A stretch of 64,000 nucleotides of DNA from Neolewinella antarctica (GCF_011927835.1 NZ_JAATJH010000003.1:248001-312000), one strand, 5' to 3'. Shown: positions 43,205 through 52,543, counted from the first letter of the stretch. Made by a program: numbers and translations. The notes: a model not told the origin generated them from the sequence alone.

Positions 43205-44545
43205 ATGCAAAGCACCCGCGATTGGCTAGAAAAATCGAACGCCCCCTTCGTAAAGATCGGCGTGACCGACATCGACGGCATTTTGCGAACGAAATATATC
43301 AGTCGCGATAAAGTTATGCGCGGCCTCGACGACGGGCTCAGTTTTTGCAACGTGGTTTTTCAGTGGGACGCGCAGGACGAACTCTACGGTAACGGACTGG
43401 CCGACCCCGCTTTCGGAGATTCCCCGGTCACCGTGGTGGCGGGAAGTCAGCGCACTATCCCCTGGGAGAACGACGTACCTTTTTTGCTCGCCGATTTTAG
43501 CTCCGCCAGCGGAAGCGACCCCGCCGTGGCTTGCCCGCGCAGCCTGTTACGCTCCGTCGTCGAGCGGGCGGAAGGGATGGGCTTCACCGCGCGTTTCGGC
43601 CCCGAGTACGAATGGTTCGCCTACCGGGAGACGCCGGATAGCCTGGCCGATAAACAGCACCAAAACTTGCGGCCGATCACCCCGGGCATGTTCGGCTATT
43701 CCGGGCTGCGGACGGGTGCGTTGTCCACCTTCCACCACGAGCTTTTCCGGCAAATCACTGCTTTTGGTGTCGACCTCGAAGGCCTGCACACCGAGACCGG
43801 CCCCGGCGCCCTCGAAGCCGCGCTGGTTCACCAAACCGCCCTCGAAGCGGCCGACCGGGCGGTACTGTTCAAAGAAGGCGTGAAACAAATCAGCTACCGC
43901 CACGGATTTGTGGCCAGTTTCATGGCCAAGCAGCAGGCGGATCTTCCCGGGTGCGGCGGCCACCTGCACCAGTCGCTGTGGCGGGAGGACGTTAATGCTT
44001 TTTACGACGAGGCGCGGCCGCACGGAATGAGTAAAACGTTTGAGCATTACCTGGCCGGGCAGTTGTTCTGGTTGCCGAAACTAATGCCGCTTTACGCACC
44101 GAACGTCAATAGTTACAAACGCTACGTCGCCGGCTCCTGGGCGGCGACGCGGGCGAACTGGGGCGTCGATAATCGGACGGTAGCGCTGCGCGTCATCCCC
44201 GGCGGTCCAAAATCCACGCGGCTGGAAACGAGGATCCCCGGAGCCGACGCTAATCCTTACCTGGTCATCGCCGCGGCGCTGGCTTCCGGCCTGTACGGCA
44301 TCGAGCACGGGTTGGAACTGACTACCCCGGCCGTCGTCGGCAGCGCCTACGAGCAGTCGGTGGGGGAGGAGTTGCCGAAAGATTTGGGCGCGGGCGCGGG
44401 TGCCATGCGGGCTGGTTTAGCCCAACACAACATCCTTGCACCCGCGTTCAGCGCCCACTTCTTAAAAACCCGCGAATGGGAATGGTCGCGCTACCAACGC
44501 GCCGTGACCGACTGGGAAAGACAACGTTATTTCGAACTAGCATGA
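43205..44545 (+). CDS. glutamine synthetase-family (gamma-glutamyl ligase) enzyme
   Basis: 446 aa. GS-fold ATP-dependent ligase. Metal and glutamate motifs: FGPEYEWFAY (ExE), HTETGPGALEAAL (ExG), GCGGHLHQSLW (the GGxHxHxS loop), NSYKRYVAGSW (Asn and Arg for ATP), WGVDNRTVALR, and TRLETRIPGADANPYL (signature 2). N-terminal half has VTDIDGILRTKYI, as in the GlnT/PuuA/FluG group. No typical adenylylation loop of GlnA type I. Most likely links glutamate to an amine (for example a polyamine or ethanolamine) rather than ammonia. It overlaps the next gene by 4 nt (ATGA). Confidence 0.88.
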   Translation: MQSTRDWLEKSNAPFVKIGVTDIDGILRTKYISRDKVMRGLDDGLSFCNVVFQWDAQDELYGNGLADPAFGDSPVTVVAGSQRTIPWENDVPFLLADFSSASGSDPAVACPRSLLRSVVERAEGMGFTARFGPEYEWFAYRETPDSLADKQHQNLRPITPGMFGYSGLRTGALSTFHHELFRQITAFGVDLEGLHTETGPGALEAALVHQTALEAADRAVLFKEGVKQISYRHGFVASFMAKQQADLPGCGGHLHQSLWREDVNAFYDEARPHGMSKTFEHYLAGQLFWLPKLMPLYAPNVNSYKRYVAGSWAATRANWGVDNRTVALRVIPGGPKSTRLETRIPGADANPYLVIAAALASGLYGIEHGLELTTPAVVGSAYEQSVGEELPKDLGAGAGAMRAGLAQHNILAPAFSAHFLKTREWEWSRYQRAVTDWERQRYFELA

Positions 44546-45576
44546 AGGAATACCACGACATTATCCGCTACGCCTGGCGGGCTTACGACCACACGCGCGC
44601 CATCGCGACGGTGGAGGACATCAGCGCCAAGGTGAGCACGAACACGGTCTATAAGGTCGTCCTGGCCGACGGCAACGTCATCATCGCCAAAGTGACGCTC
44701 TTCGGCTCTTTCGAGAATTTTGCCGAAGACCACACGATCATCAACATCCTGGCCAACAATCTGCCGGTGCGCTACGGCGACTTCCTCAGCCGGGCGCTGA
44801 TGAAGGGGCAGAACCTATTTTTTCACCGCTACATTCACGACGACCAGGATTGCTGGGTCGTGTTCTACCGCCCGATCCACATCGAGCAAAACCCGCCGAA
44901 GCGTTTTACGCTGGAGCAAGTCCGGCAACTGGGGCGCGAAATGGCGAGTTTTCACTTCGACTGCACGCTGGTCGCCAACACCCTGCCGCAGAGTAGCCGC
45001 GACATGACGACGGACGTGAACGCGCTGCTGCGCTCGGCCCGGCGTGACTATCCGGACCACTTCACGACGATCGAGCACCACTGTAACTTGTTTTTGCAGA
45101 ACACCTTTCAGATTAATATCCACGGCTTCCAGAAAATCCCCGTGTTCATCGACTGGAACATCGGCAATTTTTCGGTGGACAGCACGGGCCGTATCGCGAG
45201 CCGCTGGGACTACGACTGGTTCCGGATGTCGACCCGGGTGACGGACTTCTACTTCCTGAGCCGGGTGGTGTCCGACGTGGGCGACATGACCGTTTTCAGC
45301 TACGAGATCGACCGGTTGATGGAACCCCGCTTTCTGGAATTTTTGCGGGCTTACCACGACGTTTTCCCGCTTACTTACACGGAGGTCGTGTTCATTAAGG
45401 AAGCCTATCGGTTCTTCCTGCTGAACTACGTGCTGCGCCTCGGCCGCTATTTCTTCCGGTCCGACATTGCGGAGAAACTGGCCGACGAGGTGATCCGCAC
45501 CCACCTACCGACGATCGAAGAGAAATTTGACGTAGCACGTATCTTGACCGCGCTCGACATGAAAATACCCGCTTAA
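44542..45576 (+). CDS. aminoglycoside phosphotransferase (APH)-fold protein
   Basis: 344 aa kinase-like protein. Catalytic loop IPVFIDWNIGNFSVDSTGRI: the D-x4-N of HGDLHxxN is kept (D and N), though His-Gly is Phe-Ile. The metal Asp lies in SRWDYDWFRM. N-lobe YKVVLADGNVIIAKVTLFG has the Lys. Members of this fold phosphorylate small alcohols and sugars such as choline, ethanolamine or homoserine. The start MKEYHDIIRYAWRAYD overlaps the preceding gene's stop by 4 nt, and the stop overlaps the HAD gene, so translation is coupled. Substrate unknown. Confidence 0.82.
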   Translation: MKEYHDIIRYAWRAYDHTRAIATVEDISAKVSTNTVYKVVLADGNVIIAKVTLFGSFENFAEDHTIINILANNLPVRYGDFLSRALMKGQNLFFHRYIHDDQDCWVVFYRPIHIEQNPPKRFTLEQVRQLGREMASFHFDCTLVANTLPQSSRDMTTDVNALLRSARRDYPDHFTTIEHHCNLFLQNTFQINIHGFQKIPVFIDWNIGNFSVDSTGRIASRWDYDWFRMSTRVTDFYFLSRVVSDVGDMTVFSYEIDRLMEPRFLEFLRAYHDVFPLTYTEVVFIKEAYRFFLLNYVLRLGRYFFRSDIAEKLADEVIRTHLPTIEEKFDVARILTALDMKIPA

Positions 45577-46424
45577 TGACGATTGAAAAGTTTTCCGAGA
45601 TCAGCCAACCCTTCAAGGTGATCCTGCTCGATAGTTACGGCGTCCTGCGCAACCACGACGGGCTCATTCCCGGCGTAGTTGAATGTGTTAACCGACTGCG
45701 CGCCGAGGGCAAGCACTTAAGGGTGCTGACGAACAACGCCGCGCGCTCCCCGGCGGCGGCGGCCAAGAACCTGAAAAAATACGGACTGCGGGGAATTCCG
45801 GCGGCCGAGATCATTACCTCCGGGGCAACTACCCGGCATTTTTTGCAGTATAAAATCCGTACGGGAAAAGTTGTCTACCTCGGTACGCCCCAGTCGGCGG
45901 AGTACATCATCGGCGCGGGGCTGGAAGCCGTTCACATTAGTGAGGTCGACCTCGATGATTTGACGGACATCAAAGCCGTCGCTTTTCTCGACGACGAAGG
46001 CTACGATAAGAACGTCGACGTTAATCACGTCATTAATTTGCTACGCCACTGCCAAGTACCCGTCGTGGTGGCCAATACCGACTTGCTCTACCCCGTCTCA
46101 AAAGACAACGTGGCCCTGGCGACCGGCAGCGTCGCGCGGCTGGTGGAGTACGTGCTGGGCCGCCGCTTTATCCAGTTTGGCAAACCGGCCAGCCAGATGT
46201 TTCAGTTTGCTTTTGAGTCCTTACTGCGCGACTTTCCGGACCTCACCCACGCCGACGTGCTTATGGTTGGCGATACTTTGCACACGGATATTCTCGGCGG
46301 CAACACGTTCGGGGTTTCTACGGCACTCGTCCTGAGTGGCAACACCCGGGCGGAGCGTGCGGAGACGGAGATCAGTTCGTCGGGGATCATCCCTGACTTT
46401 ATTATTCAATCCATCGGAGCATAA
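45576..46424 (+). CDS. HAD-IIA family phosphatase-like protein
   Basis: 282 aa of the NagD/HAD-IIA type. Motif I is ILLDSYGVLRN (nucleophile Asp; the second Asp of DxD is Tyr, as in a subset of HAD-IIA proteins that have Trp or Tyr there); motif II LTNNAARSP; cap domain; GKPASQMFQFA carries the motif III Lys; motif IV VGDTLHTDILGG. The start overlaps the kinase stop by one base (TAATG). Such enzymes dephosphorylate small phosphates; activity without the second Asp would need another general acid. Paired with an upstream kinase-fold gene it may be editing or part of a pathway. Confidence 0.87.
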   Translation: MTIEKFSEISQPFKVILLDSYGVLRNHDGLIPGVVECVNRLRAEGKHLRVLTNNAARSPAAAAKNLKKYGLRGIPAAEIITSGATTRHFLQYKIRTGKVVYLGTPQSAEYIIGAGLEAVHISEVDLDDLTDIKAVAFLDDEGYDKNVDVNHVINLLRHCQVPVVVANTDLLYPVSKDNVALATGSVARLVEYVLGRRFIQFGKPASQMFQFAFESLLRDFPDLTHADVLMVGDTLHTDILGGNTFGVSTALVLSGNTRAERAETEISSSGIIPDFIIQSIGA

Positions 46425-46434
46425 ATCTATTACC

Positions 46435-46683
46435 ATGAAGGACCAGCAAGCAATTGATTTGATCTTTACCCGCGCGATTCGCCCGTCGATCGGGGAAGAA
46501 TGGCACGTGGCCAAACCACGCATCATCGCACGCCTTCCCGCCGAAGTTGACGCCGCGTTGCTGGACCGTTACGTAGACGATTCGGCCAGTCCTTCAATCA
46601 ATCTGAACAGCTACGGCGTGGAGCCGGGCTTTTTTGCGCACCGGGATACTAAGCGGTTGCTGGAGTTTTATCGGAGTCGGTAG
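46435..46683 (+). CDS. small protein of unknown function
   Basis: 82 aa, MKDQQAIDLIFTRAIRPSIG..., starting 10 bp after the HAD stop. Contains IIARLPAEVDAALLDRYVDD and LNSYGVEPGFFAHRDTKRLL. No recognised domain, membrane segment or signal. As the fourth gene of a translation-coupled set it may be a subunit or regulator. The preceding ORF frame is also open further upstream, but the ATG at 46435 gives the natural spacing. Confidence 0.65.
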   Translation: MKDQQAIDLIFTRAIRPSIGEEWHVAKPRIIARLPAEVDAALLDRYVDDSASPSINLNSYGVEPGFFAHRDTKRLLEFYRSR

Positions 46684-46778
46684 CGTACCGTTTATTTATT
46701 AACGGACCTAAGTAGTCGGACTACGTTAGTGCTACGCAAGGTCAGTAATCAATGAAGTAAGCCGGCCAAAGTAGCAAC

Positions 46779-46796
46779 GGGCGCGGACGCGGGTGC
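46779..46796 (+). repeat. GC-rich dispersed repeat R8
   Basis: GGGCGCGGACGCGGGTGC in the 381 bp gap 46684-47064. Otherwise no gene is recognised there; a leftward 121-codon frame overlapping the next gene is considered chance. Confidence 0.75.
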
Positions 46797-47064
46797 GGGG
46801 TAATTGGATTGGAGAAGGGACTTTGGGTAGCAGCGGAGTTAAGTAGATAACCACCACTATAGAGTCGGTTGACTTGCTCCGTTAATCAGCAGAGGATGCG
46901 GTGGCTTGTGCCCGTAGAAAACGTACGTACCGCCGTGCAATATTCAGTGGAGTGTCAAGTTCTTGCGCGAAAGAACAAAGAAAATAGTCGCGGGTTTCTA
47001 TTGGCGTGATCATTCTTGGGTGAGCCGCCCGGGAATAATGATTTAACCGCAAAAAACCTAGCTC

Positions 47065-47463
47065 ATGAAAACCCTCTTGCTTGTCCTTGCAGTTTTCTCC
47101 GCTCCCTTTTTTAGTCTGAACGCTCAGGAGGATAACAGAAATCTTTCCGAGCCCAACGTCACGGTGAATACCGCCCGGGTAGACAGCACCACACCCTCCG
47201 CAACGTACGACAATCGGTTTTACTTCTCCAGGTACAATAATCTGCACCTTAAGAACCCAAACGCCGCCGGCCGCAACCTGGAACGTAATCGCGCACAGTC
47301 CGACTTAGACTCAACCGCTTTCGCCACCCCCGCCCTCCACGGCCCCGCTTACAAGAATCGAAAATTCAAGTCGGTCACGGGCACCGTGGTGCCCGTCAAA
47401 AAGAAGAAACGGCTCATGGGGCCGCGGTACAAAAATCGTTCGGCCAAAAGTGGACGTGGTTAA
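47065..47463 (+). CDS. secreted small basic protein of unknown function
   Basis: 132 aa. Signal peptide MKTLLLVLAVFSAPFFSLNAQ, then a polar, strongly basic mature chain (VVPVKKKKRLMGPRYKNRSAKS). Repeated words GPAYKNRKFKS and GPRYKNRSAKS occur twice. Periplasmic or secreted by prediction; no known family. A leftward frame at 46882-47247 overlaps it and is rejected, since only this strand has a signal peptide. Confidence 0.6.
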   Translation: MKTLLLVLAVFSAPFFSLNAQEDNRNLSEPNVTVNTARVDSTTPSATYDNRFYFSRYNNLHLKNPNAAGRNLERNRAQSDLDSTAFATPALHGPAYKNRKFKSVTGTVVPVKKKKRLMGPRYKNRSAKSGRG

Positions 47464-47656
47464 ACGCTATCCAGTTAATCCAATGAGCCTAACCACCGGC
47501 CCCCTCAGTGGGCTATTCCTAAAGCCGTTTCCGATGGTGAGTCGTGATTTGAGATTATGGGTTTACCTACGATAGATCGGATTTTGTTCGGCCGGGATGC
47601 TTTAATCTGCTATATTCGTTTCCAGGAGGCAGTCCTTCGTATAAACCCCATAAAGT

Positions 47657-48256
47657 ATGGCTACCGCAACCAAAGTGAAATGGATCGTAGGCTTGGTGCT
47701 CCTGTTCCTCTTATTCCTGGCCACTAATCTCAATGACCGTAAGAATTACCGGACGATAAGTAACTCCGTCGAAACCATTTACGCCGATCGTCTGATCGCA
47801 AAAGGAATCATCTTCAATCTGGCGCAACTCGTCCAGGAAAAAGAGATTGCCTACCTAGCCGCCACGGTGGAACAAGCGCCGATTGGCTTAGAAAGTATTA
47901 ACCAGCGCATGGACACGCTCGTCGGTCAATTTGGCGAAACCAGTCTGACCAGGGAGGAAAAAGAAGTATTTACACGCTTACAGGAGCATATGAGTCGTTT
48001 GGTTACGCTCGAAAATACGGAAAGTTCCGTCACGCAGCTTCGACTTCAGGCTGCTAACGTTAGGAAAAGCCTTTACAAGTTATCGGACATACAGATGGAA
48101 GAGGGCCGCAACGAAATGTTCGCCAGCAAACGCGCGAGTGCTACCATAGATTTGTTCACCTATATTGAGCTCGCCCTACTTATTCTCATTGCAATTGCCA
48201 TCCTGGCCATATTTGCTCAAGAGGCTAAAAAGGACAAAGCGGAAGAGCTGGAATGA
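47657..48256 (+). CDS. 4-helix-bundle sensor protein without output domain
   Basis: 199 aa. An N-terminal membrane segment (WIVGLVLLFLLFLATNL), about 120 residues of helical periplasmic sequence with DRKNYRTISNSVETIYADRL and LTREEKEVFTRLQEHMSRLV, then a second membrane segment (IELALLILIAIAILAIF) and a short tail. This is the arrangement of the 4HB_MCP-type ligand-binding domain of chemoreceptors, but there is no HAMP, methylation or kinase domain. It may act with a separate partner or be a remnant. 40 bp before the DUF3124 gene. Confidence 0.78.
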   Translation: MATATKVKWIVGLVLLFLLFLATNLNDRKNYRTISNSVETIYADRLIAKGIIFNLAQLVQEKEIAYLAATVEQAPIGLESINQRMDTLVGQFGETSLTREEKEVFTRLQEHMSRLVTLENTESSVTQLRLQAANVRKSLYKLSDIQMEEGRNEMFASKRASATIDLFTYIELALLILIAIAILAIFAQEAKKDKAEELE

Positions 48257-48296
48257 TTTCTACCGTAGCCACTAAAAACGACAGCACTCTAAGCTT

Positions 48297-48815
48297 ATGA
48301 AATACATCGTGTTCCTTCTCGTCCTCACGTGCGTGGCCTTTAGTTGTGATACGCCACCCGTCATCAATCCTATGACTTCTATTCCTGCCGAAGACTGGGC
48401 GCGCCGCACGGTAACCATGAACCCGGCTGATTCGCTGGAGGGTGGTCAAACCTACCTTTCCAGCTACTCCCAAATATACACGCAAGCGGAAGGTCGTAAG
48501 CTTAGCCTTATGGGTACCATCTCCCTGCGCAACATCAACACCGCCGACACCGTCTACATCGACAAGACGAGCTATTACCGGACCGACGGGCATGGCATCC
48601 GTACGTATTTTGATGACCCCATCTTTTTAGCCCCTCTCGAAACAGTCGAGATCATCATCAGCGAGAAAGACGTAGAGGGTGGCTCTGGCGATAACTTCGT
48701 TTTTACCTGGCACAAGCGTCCCGGGACGCACGACCCCTTTTTCGAGGGGGTGTTCATCAGCACTTACGGCCAGCAGGGTATTTCCTTTACGACGCGCGGT
48801 ATTCGGATCGAATAA
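48297..48815 (+). CDS. DUF3124 lipoprotein
   Basis: 172 aa. Lipobox AFSC at residues about 14-17. Then the DUF3124 pattern: GGQTYLSSYSQIYTQAEG; KLSLMGTISLRNINTADTVY; TSYYRTDGHGIRTYFDDPIF; LAPLETVEIIISEKDVEGGS; GDNFVFTWHKR; GISFTTRGIRIE. Family function unknown; membrane-attached periplasmic or surface protein. Co-directional with the 4HB sensor gene 40 bp upstream, so the two may form an operon. Confidence 0.88.
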   Translation: MKYIVFLLVLTCVAFSCDTPPVINPMTSIPAEDWARRTVTMNPADSLEGGQTYLSSYSQIYTQAEGRKLSLMGTISLRNINTADTVYIDKTSYYRTDGHGIRTYFDDPIFLAPLETVEIIISEKDVEGGSGDNFVFTWHKRPGTHDPFFEGVFISTYGQQGISFTTRGIRIE

Positions 48816-48842
48816 CGATAACCGCGGCTGGGTTGGTGCCGA

Positions 48843-49250
48843 TTATTTAGCGTAGTCGCCCAATTGCGTCTGTTCGCCGTCTACGAAGCGGATCACGTCC
48901 AGCGTAGTGATGATGCCGACCAGGCGGCCGCCGTCAATGACGGGCAGCGCGTGAAACTTGTTCAGGGCAAAAAGGTTGGCGGCCGTGCGTATGGTGTCGT
49001 CCGGCTCCAGCTTCGCCAGGTGGGTACTCATGATGTCTTTAACACTTGCCGTATCCCGGTCGAGCGTAAATACCTTGAGAAAATCCGATTTGCCGATGAT
49101 GCCCTCCAAACCGCCCGTGGCGTTCACGACCGGCAGGTGATGAATGCCGTGCTTGACCAGCAGTTCACCGGCTTCGGCGAGTGGGGTGTGCACCGTCACG
49201 GTAATGAGGTTACGCGACATCAGGGCAGAGACCTTGGTGAGTAGTTTCAT
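48843..49250 (-). CDS. tandem CBS domain protein
   Basis: 135 aa made only of two CBS domains: MSRNLITVTVHTPLAEAGEL through LPVVNATGGLEGIIGKSDFL, and MSTHLAKLEPDDTIRTAANL through LPVIDGGRLVGIITTLDVIR. A Bateman module, which binds adenosyl nucleotides in studied members. Soluble. Divergent from the AI-2E permease gene. Confidence 0.93.
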   Translation of the reverse strand: MKLLTKVSALMSRNLITVTVHTPLAEAGELLVKHGIHHLPVVNATGGLEGIIGKSDFLKVFTLDRDTASVKDIMSTHLAKLEPDDTIRTAANLFALNKFHALPVIDGGRLVGIITTLDVIRFVDGEQTQLGDYAK

Positions 49251-49425
49251 GGGGGAAAGATCGGAAAATTTCGGGACCCGGGGCGAAGCGCAGTATTTAG
49301 CAAGTTGGCACCAGCTTACTAGATTTTAGCGCCGGGTGTACGCAGTCGCAAAAAATTGGGTATTCAGCGTGCGCTAAAGGTGGCTTTTCACCGACCTTTT
49401 ACGCCAATCTTCGGTTAACTTCCCC

Positions 49426-50457
49426 ATGCTACCCCTCCAAAAACTCACCTACTCCCTCGCCCTGGCGGGGCTCTTCGTCTGCCTGATGGTTTTCGGCAAG
49501 CCGCTGCTCGTGCCCGTTGTACTGGCCTTCGGGCTTTGGTACCTTATTAATGCCGTGGATCAGTTATTGCGCAAAGTGCCCACCGTGGGTTCCCGCAGTC
49601 CGCGTGGTCTCAGCTTGGGGGTGGCTGCCATAATCGTGCTGGGCGTACTGGTGTTGGCGGGTAATTTGGTGGGGCGGCAGATTAACGATATGGTCGTCAC
49701 GGCACCTGAGTACTGGCTCAATCTGGAGACCCAGTTCGCAAAAATCATGGTCGGGTTTGGTTATGATGAGACGCTGACGCTGCAAACCCTTTCCAACGGG
49801 GTGAACGTCAACGACTACCTGTTCGGGTTACTCGCTTACTTTACCGGCGCGACGCGGCAGTTTTTGCTCGTGCTCTTGTACACCCTGTTTTTGCTGGTGG
49901 AGCAGCACACTTTTCCCCGCAAGTTGGTTATGCTGAACCTCAGCCCCGAGCGCCGAAGCCGCGTACTGGCCATTATCGATAAGCTTAACCGCGCCATTCG
50001 CGCTTACGTCGGGGTCAAGTTTGCGGCATCTTTGGCGACTGGTTTCTTAAGCTACTTCGTCATCGAGTACGCCGGGGTAGACTTTGCTATTTTTTGGGCT
50101 TTTTCTATTTTCGCGCTCAATTTCATCCCCACGATTGGCTCCATCGCGGCGACGATTCTACCCAGTTTGATGGCCCTCGTGCAGTTTGATTACCTGACGC
50201 CGTTTCTCATCGTTGCCATCGGCGTAGGATTGATCCAGCTCTGCATTGGTGGTTTGTTGGAGCCCAAGCTCTACGGCGACGTGCTCAACATCAGCCCCTT
50301 CGTGATCATCTTTTCACTTATTCTCTGGGGCCTCCTTTGGGGTGTGGTGGGCATGCTGCTCTGCGTGCCGATCACGTTCACGATCATCACTTTTCTGGCC
50401 CAGTTCCCCTCCACGCGGCCGATTGCGGTCTTGCTTTCGCGGCGGGGGCGGGTGTGA
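49426..50457 (+). CDS. AI-2E family transporter-like permease
   Basis: 343 aa integral membrane protein with about seven to eight hydrophobic segments. Family landmarks: LLVPVVLAFGLWYLINAVDQ near the N-terminus, LLVLLYTLFLLVEQ, RAIRAYVGVKFAASLATGF, IEYAGVDFAIFWAFSIFALN, FIPTIGSIAATILPSLMAL, and GGLLEPKLYGDVLNISPFVI (conserved EPxxxG). Members include TqsA and PerM, and the family name does not prove autoinducer export; sodium/proton antiport is reported for some. It converges on the heme operon. Confidence 0.92.
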   Translation: MLPLQKLTYSLALAGLFVCLMVFGKPLLVPVVLAFGLWYLINAVDQLLRKVPTVGSRSPRGLSLGVAAIIVLGVLVLAGNLVGRQINDMVVTAPEYWLNLETQFAKIMVGFGYDETLTLQTLSNGVNVNDYLFGLLAYFTGATRQFLLVLLYTLFLLVEQHTFPRKLVMLNLSPERRSRVLAIIDKLNRAIRAYVGVKFAASLATGFLSYFVIEYAGVDFAIFWAFSIFALNFIPTIGSIAATILPSLMALVQFDYLTPFLIVAIGVGLIQLCIGGLLEPKLYGDVLNISPFVIIFSLILWGLLWGVVGMLLCVPITFTIITFLAQFPSTRPIAVLLSRRGRV

Positions 50458-50462
50458 TATTT

Positions 50463-50481
50463 GGCGCGGTCGCTAGTGCAA
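50463..50481 (+). repeat. GC-rich dispersed repeat R9
   Basis: GGCGCGGTCGCTAGTGCAA, starting 6 bp after the permease stop, between the two convergent units. Confidence 0.8.
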
Positions 50482-50542
50482 AGAAGTTTGGATGAGGAGC
50501 AAGGAAAAGTACCTCCAGTTTACTGACATCTACTGTCATTAG

Positions 50543-52543
50543 CTACCACCCCACCGCAATCCCAACGAAAAAATTACGCCCGTAGTCGATCAGCTGACTA
50601 CCGGTGCCACCGGAATGAGCACCACCTTCCCCCGCACCCGTCACCGGTACCCGGTCTCGATTCAGTAAGTTCTTGACCCCGGCGGATAGGCGAATACGGT
50701 CTCCCCAAAAAGCTTTATTGGCCGTCAGGTGCAGAAGGTGATAATCACCGATGAAACCCTGGGTTACGGAGCCTTCCGGGCTAAGCTGGTAACGGTCCCG
50801 CCGACCGACGTACCGGTGGTCTACCCGCAAGGTCATTTTCGCGCGCGGCATCCGGTAGGTGAGCTCGTTCCGCCACTCGAACAGCCCGGTAAATCCGGGG
50901 AGGGAGGAATCTTCCACCGCCACGGCATTGGTAAGCCGGGTCAAGGCTCCACCACCCGAATAAGTAATCTTCTCTCCCGCTTGGTAGTCGAATTGAAGCA
51001 GCACCCCGTGGGTTTCGTATTCCGCAAGGTTGACGTAGGAAAAGCGCCCGTCACTCACGTCCGCCAGCGTGATCCGGTCCGTCAGGTGATTATAAAATAC
51101 CTCCCCACTTACTTGAATTGGAAGTTTGCCACTTCCTCCCCACTCCCCACCAAGGCGCAAGTTCGTACTCTTCTCCGCCGCCAGTTCCTTATTGCCGACG
51201 ATGAAGTGATTGATGTCAACGAAGTTAAAAAAGAGCTCCTGTACGGAAGGTGCCCGGAACCCGGCCGCGTAACTAGCCCGCCACCGCCACGCCGGTGTCG
51301 GTTTCCAGAGCAAGTGGAGGGCGGGTACGAAAGGGTGGGCGTACCGGTTGTTATAACCGAAACGGGTAGTGACTTCCACGGTCAAGTCGGCGTGGGGGCG
51401 GTAGCTTAAGCCCAGCCAGGCGGCGGCGTTAGTTAGTATCGGTTCTTTACTTAGCGTAGCCGTGTCGAGGATGCGCCCACCGGAGCCGGTTTCCCGTCGG
51501 TATTCCAAACCCAACTGAGCGTCGAATTTCTTACCCGTCGTGGAAGCCAGACTGAGGCGAAGAAGCTGGCCGGTGTAGCGGGTGGTATCCTGTTCGCCGG
51601 GTACCAGACTGGTAGTATCCGGTTCCAGATCCCGCCGCTCGGTAGTCCGTAAGCGATCGAAAGCGTTGAGGCCGGCGACGAGGTCGGCCGTCAGGTAGGG
51701 TGACACCCGGTAGTTAGCGGACAACGCGTGGTCCCGCCGCCCCGTATCGAAAAACTGATCCTGAACGTAAGGCCTGAATTGCGGCCGTCGGACAGCTCCA
51801 TAAAGAGAAAGCGTCTCGTCAAAGCGCCTATATTCGTACCGGATACTCAGAGAATCGTTCGGCCGATAACGTAATCCTACATCCCAGCCAAATTGATCTT
51901 TCGGGTTCCAGGGCACCGCCCCCGCACGCAGGCTATCCACCTCGGCAAACCGAGCCTGATACCGATTCAAACCGCCACTCACCTGAAAGTCACCGACTTT
52001 GCGACCCAAACGGAAATACTGACGATCCAGATCGATCGTCTCGTACTGGCCACCCGCCTCTAATTTCCAGTCGCCGCCCTGTTCCTGAGCCGTAATCAGG
52101 TTAATGACTCCGCCGGCCGCGTCGGCGCCGTACCGAGCCGAAAGGCTTCCGGTGATAATCTCTACCCGCGCGAACCGCGAAAGGTCCAACTGCGTAAGGT
52201 CGATCTCACCTCCCAACCGCCCGATCACCGGCACGCCGTCGATCATAATCTGTACGTTCTGCCCGCCCAAGCCCTGAATGCTTAGCCCGTTTCCCAAAAT
52301 AGGGTCCGTACTGACGTTCATCGTCAATTGCCGCTGGAGTAATTCGGATAAATTCATTAAACCCTGCTCCTTCCACTCCCGGTTGTTGATCACAGTTACC
52401 TTATGTACGGCATTCCGGGCTTCAGTTGGGGCGTACTGTCCGGTAACGACGATGTCGTCCAGCGTAACGGACAACACCAGTGAATCCGGTGTCTGCGCCG
52501 TCAACCAGCCAGTAATAAGTAGTAGTATCGGTAGTAGTCGCAT
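50543..52543 (-). CDS. hmuR: TonB-dependent heme receptor (HmuR-like)
   Basis: 666 aa outer-membrane receptor. Signal peptide MRLLPILLLITGWLTAQ, no CarboxypepD-like extension. Plug domain: DDIVVTGQYAPTEAR, then VQIMIDGVPV and the FARVEIITGSLSARYG ADAAGGVINLIT region. In the barrel, AGFRAPSVQELFF has the FRAP box, followed by a His (DINHF) and GNKEL in place of NPNL; FRAP, His and NPNL are the heme-receptor hallmarks. Ends GRNFFVGIAVGW with an aromatic. It imports heme across the outer membrane with TonB. Last gene of the heme operon. Confidence 0.9.
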   Translation of the reverse strand: MRLLPILLLITGWLTAQTPDSLVLSVTLDDIVVTGQYAPTEARNAVHKVTVINNREWKEQGLMNLSELLQRQLTMNVSTDPILGNGLSIQGLGGQNVQIMIDGVPVIGRLGGEIDLTQLDLSRFARVEIITGSLSARYGADAAGGVINLITAQEQGGDWKLEAGGQYETIDLDRQYFRLGRKVGDFQVSGGLNRYQARFAEVDSLRAGAVPWNPKDQFGWDVGLRYRPNDSLSIRYEYRRFDETLSLYGAVRRPQFRPYVQDQFFDTGRRDHALSANYRVSPYLTADLVAGLNAFDRLRTTERRDLEPDTTSLVPGEQDTTRYTGQLLRLSLASTTGKKFDAQLGLEYRRETGSGGRILDTATLSKEPILTNAAAWLGLSYRPHADLTVEVTTRFGYNNRYAHPFVPALHLLWKPTPAWRWRASYAAGFRAPSVQELFFNFVDINHFIVGNKELAAEKSTNLRLGGEWGGSGKLPIQVSGEVFYNHLTDRITLADVSDGRFSYVNLAEYETHGVLLQFDYQAGEKITYSGGGALTRLTNAVAVEDSSLPGFTGLFEWRNELTYRMPRAKMTLRVDHRYVGRRDRYQLSPEGSVTQGFIGDYHLLHLTANKAFWGDRIRLSAGVKNLLNRDRVPVTGAGEGGAHSGGTGSQLIDYGRNFFVGIAVGW

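Noticed and set aside
46882-47247. 121-codon minus-strand frame
   Set aside because: Overlaps the start of a plus-strand gene that has a signal peptide; no recognisable motif.
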